Source: Polytrichum commune
Taxonomy: Eukaryota > Streptophyta > Polytrichopsida > Polytrichales > Polytrichaceae
Assembly (NCBI GenBank): GCA_950295325.1
Contig: OX485803.1
Span: 18,104,001 to 18,168,000, forward strand
Length of the DNA: 64,000 nucleotides
Reading direction: 5' to 3'
Shown: piece after piece, positions 1-11,913 of the stretch
Numbering within the stretch: the stretch's first letter is position 1
Layout: every line of letters starts with the position of its first letter
Notes under the pieces: model-generated
Told to the model about the DNA's origin: nothing
The model's input: only the letters and a program-made list of their open reading frames with translations
Database searches by the model: none
Made by a program: the position numbers and the translations under genes

Positions 1-1331
1 TCTAGAGGCTCGTTCTAGGCCTCGAATTGTTGTGTGGAGGTGTTTAGAAATACTATACATTGTTTTTAGCTAATCGTGTGTGAAAAGTGACCCTATTAAC
101 ATGACTCATATATCATTTATACACACTTGAATTCAACGGCATACTGTTTTTTTTGGTTGTGCCATAGGAAGTAGGAGTTAAAGATGAAACATACTATAAC
201 AAACAATAGGGGCCTCTTCGCACAGTCTTGGTGTAAAACCAAGAGAGACCATAGTGGGGCCCATCACATATTTATTTTAAATCTAAAAGTGTGAAACACA
301 TGCTTGATTAAATATCATATATCCATAGTTGTGAGATTCAAGGCATCATGGTCTCCAAGGAATTTATGACACCTACCTTTAACGAGGTCGTCAAGAAAAA
401 CACTTGTAAAAAATCCAAATTAATAGTATACACTTTAGCCAAGATAAGATTTCAAGTGAATTTCTCATTCACATGGAATGCCATGGACCTTAGACCTAAG
501 TGTAAGCCCAACTTGGACCGTGGCATGATTCTTGGCCAATCGCACCTTCGAGAATTTTCAAGTGGTCCCTTGATCCGGTCTTGATGTAAACCACCCATTA
601 CATCTAATGGAAGGGGAATGTCCTAAGAAAGTACGTTAAGAGGCCACCCGAATCCATGCCAAATGATTTCATTCCACGAACATGAATATAATGGACAAAT
701 CTTAAGGGGTGGCTTGCACCCAAAACCATATAGATAGGGACCACTTGAACTCAATGCTACCCCACTTCACTAGATGTGATCATGGGAAGTGTCGGTCGAA
801 GAGGATTCAAATGGAGTGCAACTATGTATGGGTCCAACATAAACCAAAGAGGGACCACAATGGAAAGACCATGTTTATTTATGTTTGGACCCGACAATTT
901 GAATTACACATTCAATGATCCATTAATCTATGGTGGTTGTGAGATTGAAGACAACATGATGTCCGTGATTTCCATTAGACCTACCTCATCGAGGCAACAA
1001 AGAAGATTGCTCCTATAATGCCTTGAAAACATTAACTACTTTGAAAATATAAGTCTCCAAGTGAACTTCTCATCCACATAGAATTGCATGAGCCTCAGCC
1101 TAAGTGTAAACCCAATGTGGTCACCCCCTATCTCTTGATAATTCTTTTTTTATTTTAAGAACTCCAATTGGTCCGTTTCCATAATCCTAGTGTAAACTAT
1201 CCCCAAGTTAATGATGTGACCTTGAACATTAAATTTTGTTGAGTGTTGAAAATACACTCATTCCATCCCATTCCCATGACATGATCTCGTAGAGTGTTCT
1301 CTAAGTTAACACTTAGTGTGTCGAAGAGCAC
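1..1331. other. AT-rich non-coding stretch, no gene seen
   Basis: Both strands are interrupted by frequent stops and the short open frames have no recognisable domain or coding-like composition. No TIR pair or tandem repeat was found here. It is probably old repeat DNA or spacer. Confidence 0.5.
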
Positions 1332-1482
1332 TACATAACATTGTTTAGATCCATAACAATGTTACGTGGGACTGACATTATTTCATGGAATATTTCCCAT
1401 GTTCATATTGAATACGGGGAATATTATGTGGAATATTGTCAGTCCCGCACAACATTGTTATGGATCTAAATAATGTTATGTA
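1332..1482. mobile_element. Small foldback/MITE, family D copy 1
   Basis: The ends are inverted repeats of about 45 bp: the left arm starts TACATAACATTGTTTAGATC and the reverse complement of the right arm reads TACATAACATTATTTAGATC. Both arms go on through CCATAACAATGTT and a GGGACTGACA block. The element is about 151 bp and non-coding. Diverged copies lie at 22.0 kb and 50.2 kb, so this is a dispersed family and not a chance palindrome. The transposase superfamily cannot be told from the ends. A TSD longer than TA is not obvious. Confidence 0.7.
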
Positions 1483-1844
1483 AAACTCCCATGTGCTTCT
1501 TATCAAAACTAAGGTCCATATGTAACCTAAGGTGAAGTGTAATCTCGGTTCATTAACAATACGGCGTAAGTTTATATATTGTCTGGAGCAACTATGTTAG
1601 CATCATTATGAGCCTCGGGGGGGGGGGGGGCACTGGCGAAAAACGTAGGAACTATGTGCGATAAAATATAGGGTCTTGTATAAAAATTTGGCGTAAAATT
1701 TGGCGTAAAATTTGTAAAATTATTAGATGTAGTATAGGGTGCTCTGGGATTGTGAAACATGATTATATGTAATATAGCATTTGACAAAACATGATTAAAT
1801 TACCTAAGTGGTACATATAAAATAGCATGGAGAAAAAGTGATAG
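1483..1844. other. Non-coding stretch with a long G run
   Basis: Nothing gene-like. A run of about 13 G lies near 1618-1630, and a short repeated motif (TTGGCGTAAAAT, two copies) lies near 1688-1712. Confidence 0.4.
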
Positions 1845-1877
1845 TTTCAAAAATTAAATACTTTGCCACCAAAATAT

Positions 1878-2207
1878 GGCATGTTCTATATAGGAAGGGT
1901 TCAAAAGATAAGGGTGAAGGTTGGTACTAAGTGGGGCAATTGTTGGCAACCCATTGACTTGATGAAACGTGTAGTCCATAACGGAAATAGAGAAACGCTC
2001 TTCCCAACTGCTATGGCTTACCTCCATTGGTTCAAAAAACAGCCGGGTCTCAACAAATATAAGTATGTTGAGAGTGACTGTGTGTGGGTTGATGTGGATG
2101 CTATTATCTCAACTGTGTCTCTACTGTATGAATCAACTAGCAAAATCTACACCTTAGATGAGATAGATGCAAACTCATTGAGTGAGTTCATTTCAAATAA
2201 AAAATAA
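1878..2207 (+). pseudogene. C-terminal part of an unrecognised protein family (tail shared with 41.3 kb)
   Basis: The frame is open from about 1845 to a TAA at 2205-2207. The first ATG is at 1878 (an in-frame TTG lies at 1863), giving about 109 residues. Composition is coding-like, with many Trp, Tyr, Asp and Lys and a spread of codons. Visible blocks are KVGTKWGNCWQPIDLM in the first third, AYLHWFKKQPGL in the middle, and a tail with WVDVDAII, IYTLDEID and LSEFI. I do not recognise the family. A second frame at 41,252-41,371 ends with a similar tail (WVDVDSIM, IYSL, LDEFV) directly before its stop, which argues that both are real protein remnants. It could be the last exon of a host gene family or the C-terminus of a transposon protein. 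The 3' side, 2.2-2.6 kb, is T-rich like a plant 3' UTR. No upstream exon was found. Confidence 0.5.
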
Positions 2208-5200
2208 AACTTGCTAAATTTGTACTATCTCACACATGTGGAGATATAATTTGGAAAAAGGGTTGAATGATCATTAGTATACCTTGAAATCTGTAGTAGT
2301 CATTTCAGTTCGAGTACCCTCATATCTCCCACATGTGTAAATGGTAGCCTAGCTAGTTTAGGTGGATTTTGCTTGCATGGCGTGGGATTTTCCTCCAATG
2401 TGTAGGATTGGAAGATCAAGGCATCAATTGTAGGGCTTCTGCAAACCTTGTAAATGTGACTTTGAGACACATGTGGCTGGCATGTTCCCTAAGACCTCAA
2501 GGTTTCTAACTGTGTTATTCAACACAACTTTTATTCGTTGGCTCGTGTTGCTTAATGACATGTAATTGTAATCTTTTGTTGTTATTGTTTAGTGTTTTGC
2601 TTTGCCCGGACTTCAGTGTGACCCTGAACCCTAAACCCTAGTAAATGTTTGTTTCTCTTATTCTGTACACGTGCTTCTAATGAGAATTCTACTGTATCAT
2701 ACACTTTAAGGAATGGGGACAATCAGGGGAAAAAAATTACATATAAGTAATATAGGGTACCATAAAATCAACCATCCAAGAATTTATAATTACCAATAGG
2801 GTGCAAGTAATCACAACAATTTACCATTATTTCAAAAATTAGCATCCCTTATAATCCTTTCTCATAGGTAAATAGCCTCCATTTTAATAGGTTATTATCG
2901 CAGGTGTATGCAAAATATACAAGGGAGTGCCCCCCCCCCGAGTTAAGAGCATGGTATGGTAACCATTTTGCCTGAACGGCAACTTAGGGCCACTTTACAC
3001 TAGAGCTTGAGGGCCCTTGACATGTGATATACAAATCATGTGATTGGTCAAGAAGTCGAGGATATCCCAAGTTCATTCTTCATATCATGTACAAATTAAA
3101 GGTCCATTCCCACATGGTTTTACCAAATAACCAAAGTCTTTCCGTGGGTAAAGTTGCCTCAATAGGCACAAATACTCTCGGTTATAGCAGAGGCATCCGG
3201 CTATTCCGGTGCACCTACAAGAACTTGCTTTGGAGATTTTCGAGTACTTCTAGTTAAATAGCTTTCACACATGTTCATTGTTTTTTATCTACCGAGCAAT
3301 GACATGTTGGAAAGTTTTTGTCCCATCCCCAAATGTCTTACCACTCATCTATATAACCATCATTTTATTTGTTTTGTTAATGGAGCTCCTCATAGCTAAG
3401 ACTAAAAGCAACAAATCGCAAGGGCTGGAGGCGACACTTCTAAAGTTCCTACATGCTTGCCTCATCTCTAGGTACCGATGGGAGGGTTGGTGCTTGAGGC
3501 TTAAAACCTTTGCTTTTAAACTCGCCACATCCTTTGCCAACTAGGCTCGGGACTAGATGGCGTCGATGGTGTGAAGGCCATGTTTTTAGAACGAACTTTT
3601 AGGCCAAGCTAAAGTCAGGTGGGAAGGGGGCGTAACATGAGTGTAAAAATGACATTGTTGGAGGTGTTAGCATGTACATAGTATACATAAAGGAGAGGAT
3701 TCTTTTTTCTTTTTCCGATATGTACATTTGAAAAGACTTCTTGAGAACTTTGAGGTAAAAGCAGATGAACAAAAGAAGGTTCTAAAATTTTGAGAATTTA
3801 TTTTGACAATAAATGTGCTAGTTTCATCCGATATATGTTTTCATTCATAGGTGTCATATGATAATAGTCTCCAATGACTTGTATGTATAACAAAGACTTA
3901 TTAATCTTATAAAAGATAATTTGCATATATAATGAAGGCCAATATCACATTGATTTGAAAAACTTAATTTTGAAAATATCACATTTGATGGTCTCATATA
4001 TTATGTGGCTTGTTGTACAGGTGGTCTTGGGAGTTCTTTACAAGTGTTAATCCAAATGCGATTTTCTCCATGACTGTAATTGAATGTACGCATGTAATTG
4101 TTAATTTGATGAGAGTAATGGTGTCCAAGAATTGCAAGTGAATGTACCTTCTTTAGGATTAGGGCATGGCGCTAACTTTTGTCTAACATTGTAACCTTCC
4201 AACTATGTGTGAGCACATGTGAATGGATTATCCTATTGAAAACTACATCCAAGGTACAAGTGTATCGGGGCATATACAAGACAATCATGGCTACTCTAGG
4301 CTGAGCGGTCATATTGTTACCAAATTGGCTAGTCAAATGATGTCACCATTTGCCCTCCATCAATAGGAGAAAAGGTCATACAATCAACATTTTGTGACCG
4401 ATTGAGCCAATAACGCCCAATCTCTTTTGTGCGTAGCACTGATTATGTACTATATTAGTATGATGCATGCAGAATGTCCCCCCAATGGTTGTGAACACAT
4501 AAAATTTTCTCTCGTAATCAACATATGCATCCAAATCTCAAAATTTTCCCCAAAATATATATTGTGGAGTTCTTTGCACTTACACCCCACAAGTCTTCTT
4601 TGTTGAGCTACTACAAATATGAAGGAAACTACTCACATGGTGCGAAATATGAAGCCATAGAACCAATTTTGGTTTGCCAACCTTTTAGGGTTAATGCATA
4701 TGGAATCAATCCATTACTCTTGCAACAATGATTTTGATTCCTCATCTAGGGGTGCCTCATAAGGATCTTAACAACCTTAATCATGAAGAAAGCTCAATGT
4801 ATCATAATCACGGGAGGATAAATGACTTCTTCAAGGTAGACATGCATGATTCAAACATAAGTCTCAATTGGTTCTAAGCATCTATATAAATATTCGAGTA
4901 TGGAATTATACTTTTGAAAGAAATTAATCACAAAAGCCTCACATAGAAACACCTCAAGAATTCAAGAGATACTTGTATTGGGTCCTGCACCGTAACCTCA
5001 TAGGAGCCAAATCTTGTTATTTGCATAGTTTAAAAATGCAAAATTCAAGCCAACCTCAAGGCCGAGTTTGTGTGGTATTTGGTGCGCCATTGAGATGCTT
5101 TGTACATGTGAAACCTCGCCTTAAGTGCAAGTTGACCCCCCCCTATTTGCCACCAACCTTGATAGTCTTCTCTCACAATATTTGGACTAAGCATCGGTCA

Positions 5201-6105
5201 ACCTTTTCCTCTTTTGTTTTACAAATTCACTTTGATATGCTTGTTTCATGTGCTAGGAGAAGCGGGTTAGTTGGAAAAAGTGACCATTGAAGACCCATCT
5301 TGGGACGCAATGTCATCTATCAATCTTCTTCTTTTTTTAAAAACAATCAAGGTCGTTTACTTGATTGGAAATTTGAAAAACTCCCTCTCCTTTTTTTTGC
5401 AAATTTTGAAACCATCCTCTAGTTTCTAACCTCAAGGCCATTAGACATGGAAAAGTTGACCCTTGTCATAATCTTATTCTAATGAGTGCTTGGGACCAAC
5501 CTGAAGACTAAAAAGGATCTGAAATACCACCCCAAGAAAATTTGATGTTGATGACCTCAAGTGTAACCGGCCCTAGCTAGCTTATACAGTCGTTGAGAAG
5601 CTCCATTGATTTGCATAGAAAATGTACTCGTTTATGGAGGCCAAACAATAATTTTGAGTTGCATGGCCCACACACATTGCATGTGAAACCGAGCAAACTT
5701 TATGTGAAGTATGTATAAGTTAGTATTCTCTCAAAGGCCGGGAGTCCGGCTTGAGTCTCCCATATAACTTAACTTATCATGTCGGCCCGGCTCTTTGATG
5801 TTTGTGCCCAACACCCATATACATGTGATCCCTTGCACATGGTTCTTAAGTCCTTGCAAAAGATATCGGGCACCCACTTGCATGATGAAATTTGCCCCAA
5901 CAAACGAACGCTACAACTTCACCAAACTCTTACGGTTGTGTAGAAAGAGGAATTGGTTGTGAGCCGTGATGGCCGACTTACTAATTTTGGTCGAGCATAT
6001 AAATGTTCTAAGAGCATGGGACCACCGTGACAAGCCAAATCCAAGGTTTGTACTTGGAATTCAAAGGGCTTCAAGTCTACCAAGATATGAGTAGCGCATG
6101 TTAAG
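2208..6105. other. Long AT-rich stretch, no gene seen
   Basis: I see only short random-looking frames. Near 2985-3030 there is a lone match to the PIF-like MITE terminus found at 11.2 kb (TTAGGGCCACTTTACAC followed by a GAGGGCCC block) with no convincing partner end, so it is probably a broken copy. An inverted pair (CACATGTGGAGATAT near 2234 against ATATCTCCCACATGTG near 2320) could form a hairpin just 3' of the unknown reading frame. Confidence 0.45.
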
Positions 6106-6109
6106 TGGT

Positions 6110-6240
6110 CCGATATGACCCTAAACTACCAGAGAATAGTGGAGAGGTACCCAAAACCGAATGGAGTGGTGGACAGTTCGATTCCCACCAGCCGTGAAAT
6201 CTCCTACCTACTTGACGGAATAACTAGCCAAGTGGCCACA
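6110..6240 (+). mobile_element. SINE-like unit, possible tRNA-derived head
   Basis: The unit contains an AGTTCGATTCC motif close to the pol III B-box consensus (GGTTCGANNCC), about 40 bp downstream of an A-box-like GATAGTGGAGAGG-type segment (here GAATAGTGGAGAGG). The related sequence at 26.76-26.90 kb shares the start (GACCCTAAACTA), the GTGGAGAGGTACC block and the end (TTGACGGAA, AACTAGC). A dispersed unit with internal promoter-like boxes fits a plant SINE. No poly-A tail or TSD was confirmed, and a non-SINE repeat remains possible. Confidence 0.4.
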
Positions 6241-6484
6241 CATCACATGTATTCATAACAAAGAAAAAAACAGAGTGGTGCATATCAAGCTATCATGGAG
6301 GATTTACAATTAAGGTATGTTATTGACCCAAAAGCAACGGGAGGTGGGAAGTATACTATTTCAAGTGTGCGTACCTCTCATTCATCCAACATAACAACAT
6401 GCTGCAATAATAGGTGTCATCGGAGTGCCTCACTATCCACTTCAGATAAATTGTCTAACATATGAGTGATATTTGAGTTATCGA

Positions 6485-6810
6485 GGGTATCCTATCCAGT
6501 CTGTATGTTTGACGAATTCCATTTGACGTTCAACTTCAAATCCAAAGTGTCACATGATGTTTTATTTTTATTTATTTTTATTTTTATTTTAAAAAATGAA
6601 TGTCACTTGACATCTACATTTTCTTTTAAAATGTCACCTCAATGTCATATGCCTAGTAGTACATGTCGTTTCAATTTGTAAAGTGTCAATTGAAGTGTGG
6701 TTTTTTTCTTCACAAGTCACACTACATGTCAAAATCTAAATTATGTGTGTCAATTGACGTGCATCTTATTTTTGTGCGAGTTTTTGCATGTCAAATATCA
6801 AAAACTTGCA
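6485..6810. mobile_element. Non-autonomous repeat related to the hAT locus at 48.4 kb
   Basis: Positions 6495-6550 match 48,438-48,490 closely: both have TGTATGTTTGAC, then a CATTCAACTTCAAATCC-type block and AAAGTG. Further shared pieces (TAAAATGTC, CCTCAA) follow. The repeat carries several TGTCAATTGA-type motifs (near 6685 and 6747), and one also occurs at 49,326 beside the hAT transposase fossil. Clustered subterminal motifs are typical of hAT elements, so this may be a deletion derivative. Ends and TSD were not resolved. Confidence 0.4.
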
Positions 6811-7105
6811 AAAACTTTGCCAAAAATACACACTGATCCTATCCAACAAATTTCACCCACCCACCTCCTAAGCCGATTAAAGAGGTGGATTGAGGTTGAC
6901 TGTGGAAAATTCTCACTTCTATGCCTCAATTTTGAATTTACGATATCAATCATAAGCGCTTTGATTTCATGAATTATATAAGTGGCAGGGATGTGGCCAG
7001 ATTGTTTAACTGGCATAAAATTAGCTATTGAAAATCACATTTACTTAATCTCCTAATTGGGGAGTGTGGCCAACATGTAGCTCACTTAGATTACCTAGTT
7101 GTGTA

Positions 7106-7142
7106 AGCTAAGGTAGAGGGTGTTGAAACCAACACTCCATTC
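7106..7142 (+). repeat. Isolated terminus of the TAAGGTAGAGGGTG element family
   Basis: CTAAGGTAGAGGGTGTTGAA followed by ACCAACACTC matches the terminal repeat of the complete element at 55.0-55.7 kb. No partner end was found nearby, so it is a broken copy. Confidence 0.5.
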
Positions 7143-9249
7143 AAAATCAACACCTTAGAATCTTGCATTATAAGTATGCAATTGCTTTTGAGAATGTCCA
7201 CCATCCAAATATCTTATTGTTGTGTTGGTTTGGAATTATGTGTCATTGAAAGTTTGAACTCTTACAACTCTTATGTGCGGAATTCAGCTCGAGCATACTT
7301 AAATGTTTTGAAATCTCTTTTCAAGTGTTATTGAGAAACATCTAGAAGTTTATCCAGCTACTAATATTATACACACACTCAACGCTTAAAGCAACATTTT
7401 TACTTAGTGCCATTTGATGGGTGACTAAGAATAGAGGAGAGGGGTATAGAAAGAAAAATTTGATAAGAAATAAAGTAATTGCTAGGAGTAAGGATTTTTC
7501 ACGATCCATTGGTTTATATAGAATCCATTTTTTAGGTGTATCAAAATACATTATTTTCACAAAGCGTTAGCACCTTTCCCTTAAAGAACCAAGAGTCTAA
7601 ATGTACATCCATACACACGATTTCTACGAGTTGCACCAAGTCCAAAATGCAAATTTTAATACTTTTGGGTTTTGGACTTTATTTTGTACAATATCTTATG
7701 TCAAGGACAATATAAAGATATACTTACATGTCACATTGGTGATTAGAATACCAAGCATGTACTTGCATCCAAGAGCACTCAGGTCATGTGCTTTAATCCA
7801 AATATTTAATGAAATTATAGTTTTCAATTGGTTTGGAAAGTGCAACAACCTTCTTTGGGGGGTTCCTTGTATTATGACAAGTTGGCTAAGAATAGTGTGA
7901 ACTTGGTGGAAGAGTGGTTATCATGGCTTGCTCCAATGTAGAATTTGTTTTTGGGCCAAATTAACAAATGAAAATCTCTAAAACTGGCTAACATGCTTAT
8001 GTTTTGGAGTAAAAAATGATAAGCACACATATTAAAATGGCATTTGTATGGACAACATGAATTACAATTGCGGTACTTAAATGGATGCCCTTATTACAAA
8101 ATTGGAGTACATTGGCAATGTACCAAAAAAGAAATGAAGTTGTCATTTGACGATTAAAAAAGGTCATGGCACCTAAGGAAATATTAAGTTTAGTTTCTCT
8201 TAGACATGGCGTCGCACTGATGTGTTAATGGATATTGTTGATGATAGAGCATTAGGTTGCTTGTAGTCATAGAGTTGTAAAGATTAGAGGTATGTGAATG
8301 AATAAGGTTTGAATAAACCTATATGCTTCTTGGGAAGTGGGAGTTGCGATATCCCATATGCATTATAGGAACCAAGGTGCAAAATGTAATACAAAGCAAG
8401 ATAAGGAGCTCCAACCATCTCACTCCAACCATTGTTTATATGTCTTTGTGTATGTGTATTTGCTTGTGCAATCCGATCTCTAGTTCTATTATGTTTCAAT
8501 AACACACCTCCAAGTTTGACTTTTCGTAGTGACAAACTCATAAATCATTCAAAATTTCTCAATGACTAGCCAAGTTACAAGTTGCAAGCCATCACACAAG
8601 GGGCATAGTCATATGACCCATATTATAAGCTTGCTGCCAAACCTCAAAACAAAGCCTCGTACATATACCCACAAATAATCAAAGCATGCAAGCCATGTAG
8701 ATCTTCAAAGTCTTAGAGCCAACTACCAAAAACAAATGCCTCGAAACAACCAACAAAACTACCATAATCCTCAAAAAGTTTGCTAACATAACAAATAAAA
8801 AACCTCCAAAGCCAACCAACAACATTTAAGCCAACTTGTGTGCCAAACATCAAACAAGTTACAACTTACCAACTCTAACGTGCCTATTAATATGATTGGA
8901 TTGTGGGGGTGTTATTCCATGAAGACCCAACTTCTTGGATTCAAGTGTACCATCATGGAGAATGATTGGGGCTATGATACATAACAAAACAAAAGTAATA
9001 CCATGCCAAATACTTTTTGATGCTATAAACAAAGGAAGTGCCTAACAATCTAGTTGCCTCCTCCTATTTGCATGTCAATCATTGGCACCTTATCAAATGG
9101 CAAATCCTTGATCGATCATATTTTTTGGTTATAGATTCCCACACATGCTAGCATGTGCTTGCTGAGGCAATTACATAGTTTAGATTTGGCGAATGCCATT
9201 GTCAAGAAGGTTTTCTCGTCTTCTACACAGTTCAACCATACCCAAACAC
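7143..9249. other. AT-rich stretch, no gene seen
   Basis: Only short frames without recognisable motifs occur. The last 150 bases may already be decayed LINE sequence leading into the fragment that follows, but the frame is lost there. Confidence 0.4.
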
Positions 9250-9788
9250 TACAAGCCAATAACACGCCAGGTTCTTCACATTGACCAACGCAGGCAACCT
9301 TAACAACAAACCACTTGAACACACAATCCCGGAATGGCTCCTTAAAATGCACATGCCCACAAACAACATGCCAATGCCAAGCTAAGTTACGACTGGATAT
9401 CCTATGCATACTTGGAGCCCCAAATCAAATACAAACACCCATCTCACCCTCTCCCACGCTCACAATTCAATTCATCGAATTCACATACTGCCACGACAAA
9501 TTCCCCGACCAAACCCTGACACATAAGCATATCAAATACAACTCACTAATTGACACTATATAGAGCAAAGGATGGAAAACTAACCCCCTCATTACCATCA
9601 CAACCGGAGTTAGAGGGACTATACACAAACACTCCATACATAAACTTACCAACCTAAAAATCCCAAAACCCACCATTAAAACCATCGTGAAAAACCTACA
9701 CCAAAATGCCATCAAATATCTCATCTACCTAGTCCTAAACAAAAGAAAACTCGACAATAAACAAATACATGTACCCCTACCCCAATAA
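9250..9788 (+). pseudogene. LINE ORF2 C-terminal domain, decayed
   Basis: This is the 3' end of a non-LTR retrotransposon ORF2, after the reverse transcriptase. One frame gives RFFTLTNAG then IPEWLL. A frame change follows, then CTCPQTTCQCQAK, DILCILG and FIEFTYCHDKFPDQ, then HIKYNSLIDTI, a TAG stop near 9560, then GWKTNPLITIT, GVRGTIH and LVLNKRKL before a TAA at 9786-9788. The KY..L / GW / G.RGT / KR.L spacing is the pattern of C-terminal regions in several LINE groups, and I infer a PD-(D/E)XK-like nuclease fold from the (R)xDI...IEF...K series. The same pattern recurs on the minus strand at 23.2-23.6 kb. At least one stop and one frameshift make it inactive. Confidence 0.7.
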
Positions 9789-10434
9789 ACTAGGATTATT
9801 AATATACCTTTAGAGCCCACCTCCCAACAGAGGTATAACACCTTATGTTGCATCACGATTCCCGTGATCAACTTTAGGCCAACGGGTTCACATTCATGCT
9901 GGTACCTAGTTACATGCATTATTTTTATTTTTATTTTATTATAGTTCAACCACTCCATGAAAGTGGTTTTTCTATACCATGGACATGGCCAAAGTGTAGC
10001 AAAGCTTTGTCAATATATTCAGTGTCATGGGTTTTTGTAGAGCATCACTCGAATTAGATTTCATCACGCATTTTGAATTGAGAGCATTGATGATTGAGTG
10101 TAGAAAAATTCAGTGTAGGGGTTATTTTACATCAAATTTGCAACGATCATAGCTATAGGGAAAAAAATTCGATGTTGAAAATTGCTCTTCAAACAACTTA
10201 TCAACATGTGGGTGCAACCAATAGTGGGGATACACAACCCAAGTGCACCCAAATTCCAAGAGGAGGCCAAACTCCCACCCCTCACACCCACTTGCAATTC
10301 CTCCCCATGACCCCCACTCTACGCAATAGAAGTGGTTTCAAAACAACGAGTACTTGATCCTTGAGATCTAACAATCATGGACGGAGTAACATGCTCCGAG
10401 CCTCACCCCTCATAGCCTAACTCCACAAAATTTA
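9789..10434. other. No gene seen
   Basis: AT-rich sequence after the LINE end. There is no clear poly-A tail. Short frames only. Confidence 0.4.
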
Positions 10435-10979
10435 GAGGCCGCTTTACACCTAGAGGCCATGCCAATTTGTTGTGTAAGAGGCTTGAAATCTTCACTTGTG
10501 ATTGGTCAAAAGGTTGAAATCAGCTCGAACCCCTTTACACCTAGAGGTCGGGCCGATTTGGTGGTATGAAAATTTTTAATCAAAAGATGCATGGTCTGAC
10601 ACGGCCCGAGCTTGTTGAATTGGGTGCACCCAAAATGGAGGGCCAATTCTTGGCCTCGGCCAATGTCACATTTCAATAAACTAAAATTAAAAACTTTAAA
10701 AAAAATTAAATATGATTCTTTCAACGAACTATATCCATTAGGTTATGTGGAAACATGAACGGCTTTATGCTAGATTATGCTAGATCCATTGGATTATGCT
10801 AGATTTATTGAATCAACCTAGCTTCTTGGCCCTAAGGCCTTTACATATGGAAAAAATGGCCCCCATTATAATCTTATCATAATATGTAGTTGAGACTAAC
10901 CTCCAACCCAGAAGGGGCTGAAATTTCATGCAATTGGCCTCAAGGGGAATTGGCCCGGCCTCTAGGTGTAAAGCAGCCC
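10435..10979. mobile_element. MITE with GAGGCCGCTTTACACC termini
   Basis: The left end reads GAGGCCGCTTTACACCTAGA and the reverse complement of the right end GGGCTGCTTTACACCTAGA, both continuing through GGCC and CCAAT. The TIR is about 35 bp and the element about 545 bp. A third terminus-like block, CTTTACACCTAGAGGTCGGG, occurs inside near 10,533, as if the left end had been duplicated. Flanks are TTA on the left and TAA on the right, so a perfect TSD is missing. The end sequence resembles the PIF/Harbinger-like family at 11.2 kb (GGGCCACTTCACAC). Confidence 0.6.
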
Positions 10980-11204
10980 TAAACCATGCAATGAAGACAA
11001 GTTGTTTTGTGAGTACTATGACGATGAAGTGGTTATGTAGGGTGCAATGGATATATATATCGGATTTAATGCAGGCAATGGAACTTAAACTAGGACCACC
11101 CCTTCTTGCAATCCCGCACCGCAAACACCTCGCAGCAAAGGGAAAGGGCGTGACGACGGTTATGCCCTAGAGTGACAATGTCACCCTCCACTATGTGCTA
11201 CTTA

Positions 11205-11703
11205 GGGCCACTTCACACACGAGACTGAGAGCCCATGACCATTACACTTCAAGCACTCTCATTGGTGGAAAAGGCGGAGCCGGTTCAAGTTCGCTTCACA
11301 CTACGCTTGAGGGACCAACGGAGTATGTGAATGCAAGATGCATGTAAAGTCCACATGGATTCCTACATGGCATTGAATGGATCATGTTTCATGGTCACTT
11401 GGACTATTTTCAAAAACTACTTCTTGGAGGTAGGTCTAACACAAAACCAAGAGACCATGGCACTCCGAACGTTCACAACCGTTGGTTTATTCTATTTTAT
11501 CATGCGTGAGGACCCGCATGACTAGAAATTCATTGAAATAGCATTTGGTTGAGGGCCCAATCACATGTGACTTCACACTACACTTGAGTGTCCGTGACCA
11601 CAATACATGATTTTGGAGGTGTCTTGGGACGGCCTTTGGACACTTTCTTTAGGGCTCTCACACTTTCATGGTCACGGCTCTTGGCCCATGTGTGAAGTGA
11701 CCC
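11205..11703 (+). mobile_element. PIF/Harbinger-like MITE, family A copy 1
   Basis: The element is 499 bp, flanked on both sides by TTA (11,202-11,204 and 11,704-11,706). It starts GGGCCACTTCACACACGAGA, and the reverse complement of its end is GGGTCACTTCACACATGGGC. The inverted match continues for about 40 bp (AGAGCC, TGACCAT). A 3-bp TTA/TAA TSD with GGGCC-type ends is characteristic of PIF/Harbinger elements. It has no transposase. Copy 2 lies at 20.9-21.4 kb and copy 3, reversed, at 18.5-18.9 kb. An open frame inside it is not coding-like and is repeated simply because the element is repeated. Confidence 0.8.
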
Positions 11704-11913
11704 TTAAGAAAGTAAGCATCAATGTTCGTTGGCGCGCTAGCTTCCTTGGTGACAAGCACCGCCCTTGTCCCACCACGTCACATGGGATCACAAAGGTCCT
11801 TGGTGGAGCGACAACTTGGATGCAACATGCCCGTGACCACACAAGGCCCATTCACAACGCCTTCATGACGCAGACCCTCCCCCCCTTCCCAACGAATAGA
11901 GTAGGCATTAGCA

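Noticed and set aside
2619-2640. Telomere-like CCCTGAACCCTAAACCCTA
   Set aside because: Only about two and a half units of the plant telomere repeat, with no array. It is too short to call an interstitial telomere.
11331-11525. Conserved reading frame shared with 21,065-21,259
   Set aside because: Both lie inside copies of the same MITE. Changes are not concentrated at third codon positions by eye.
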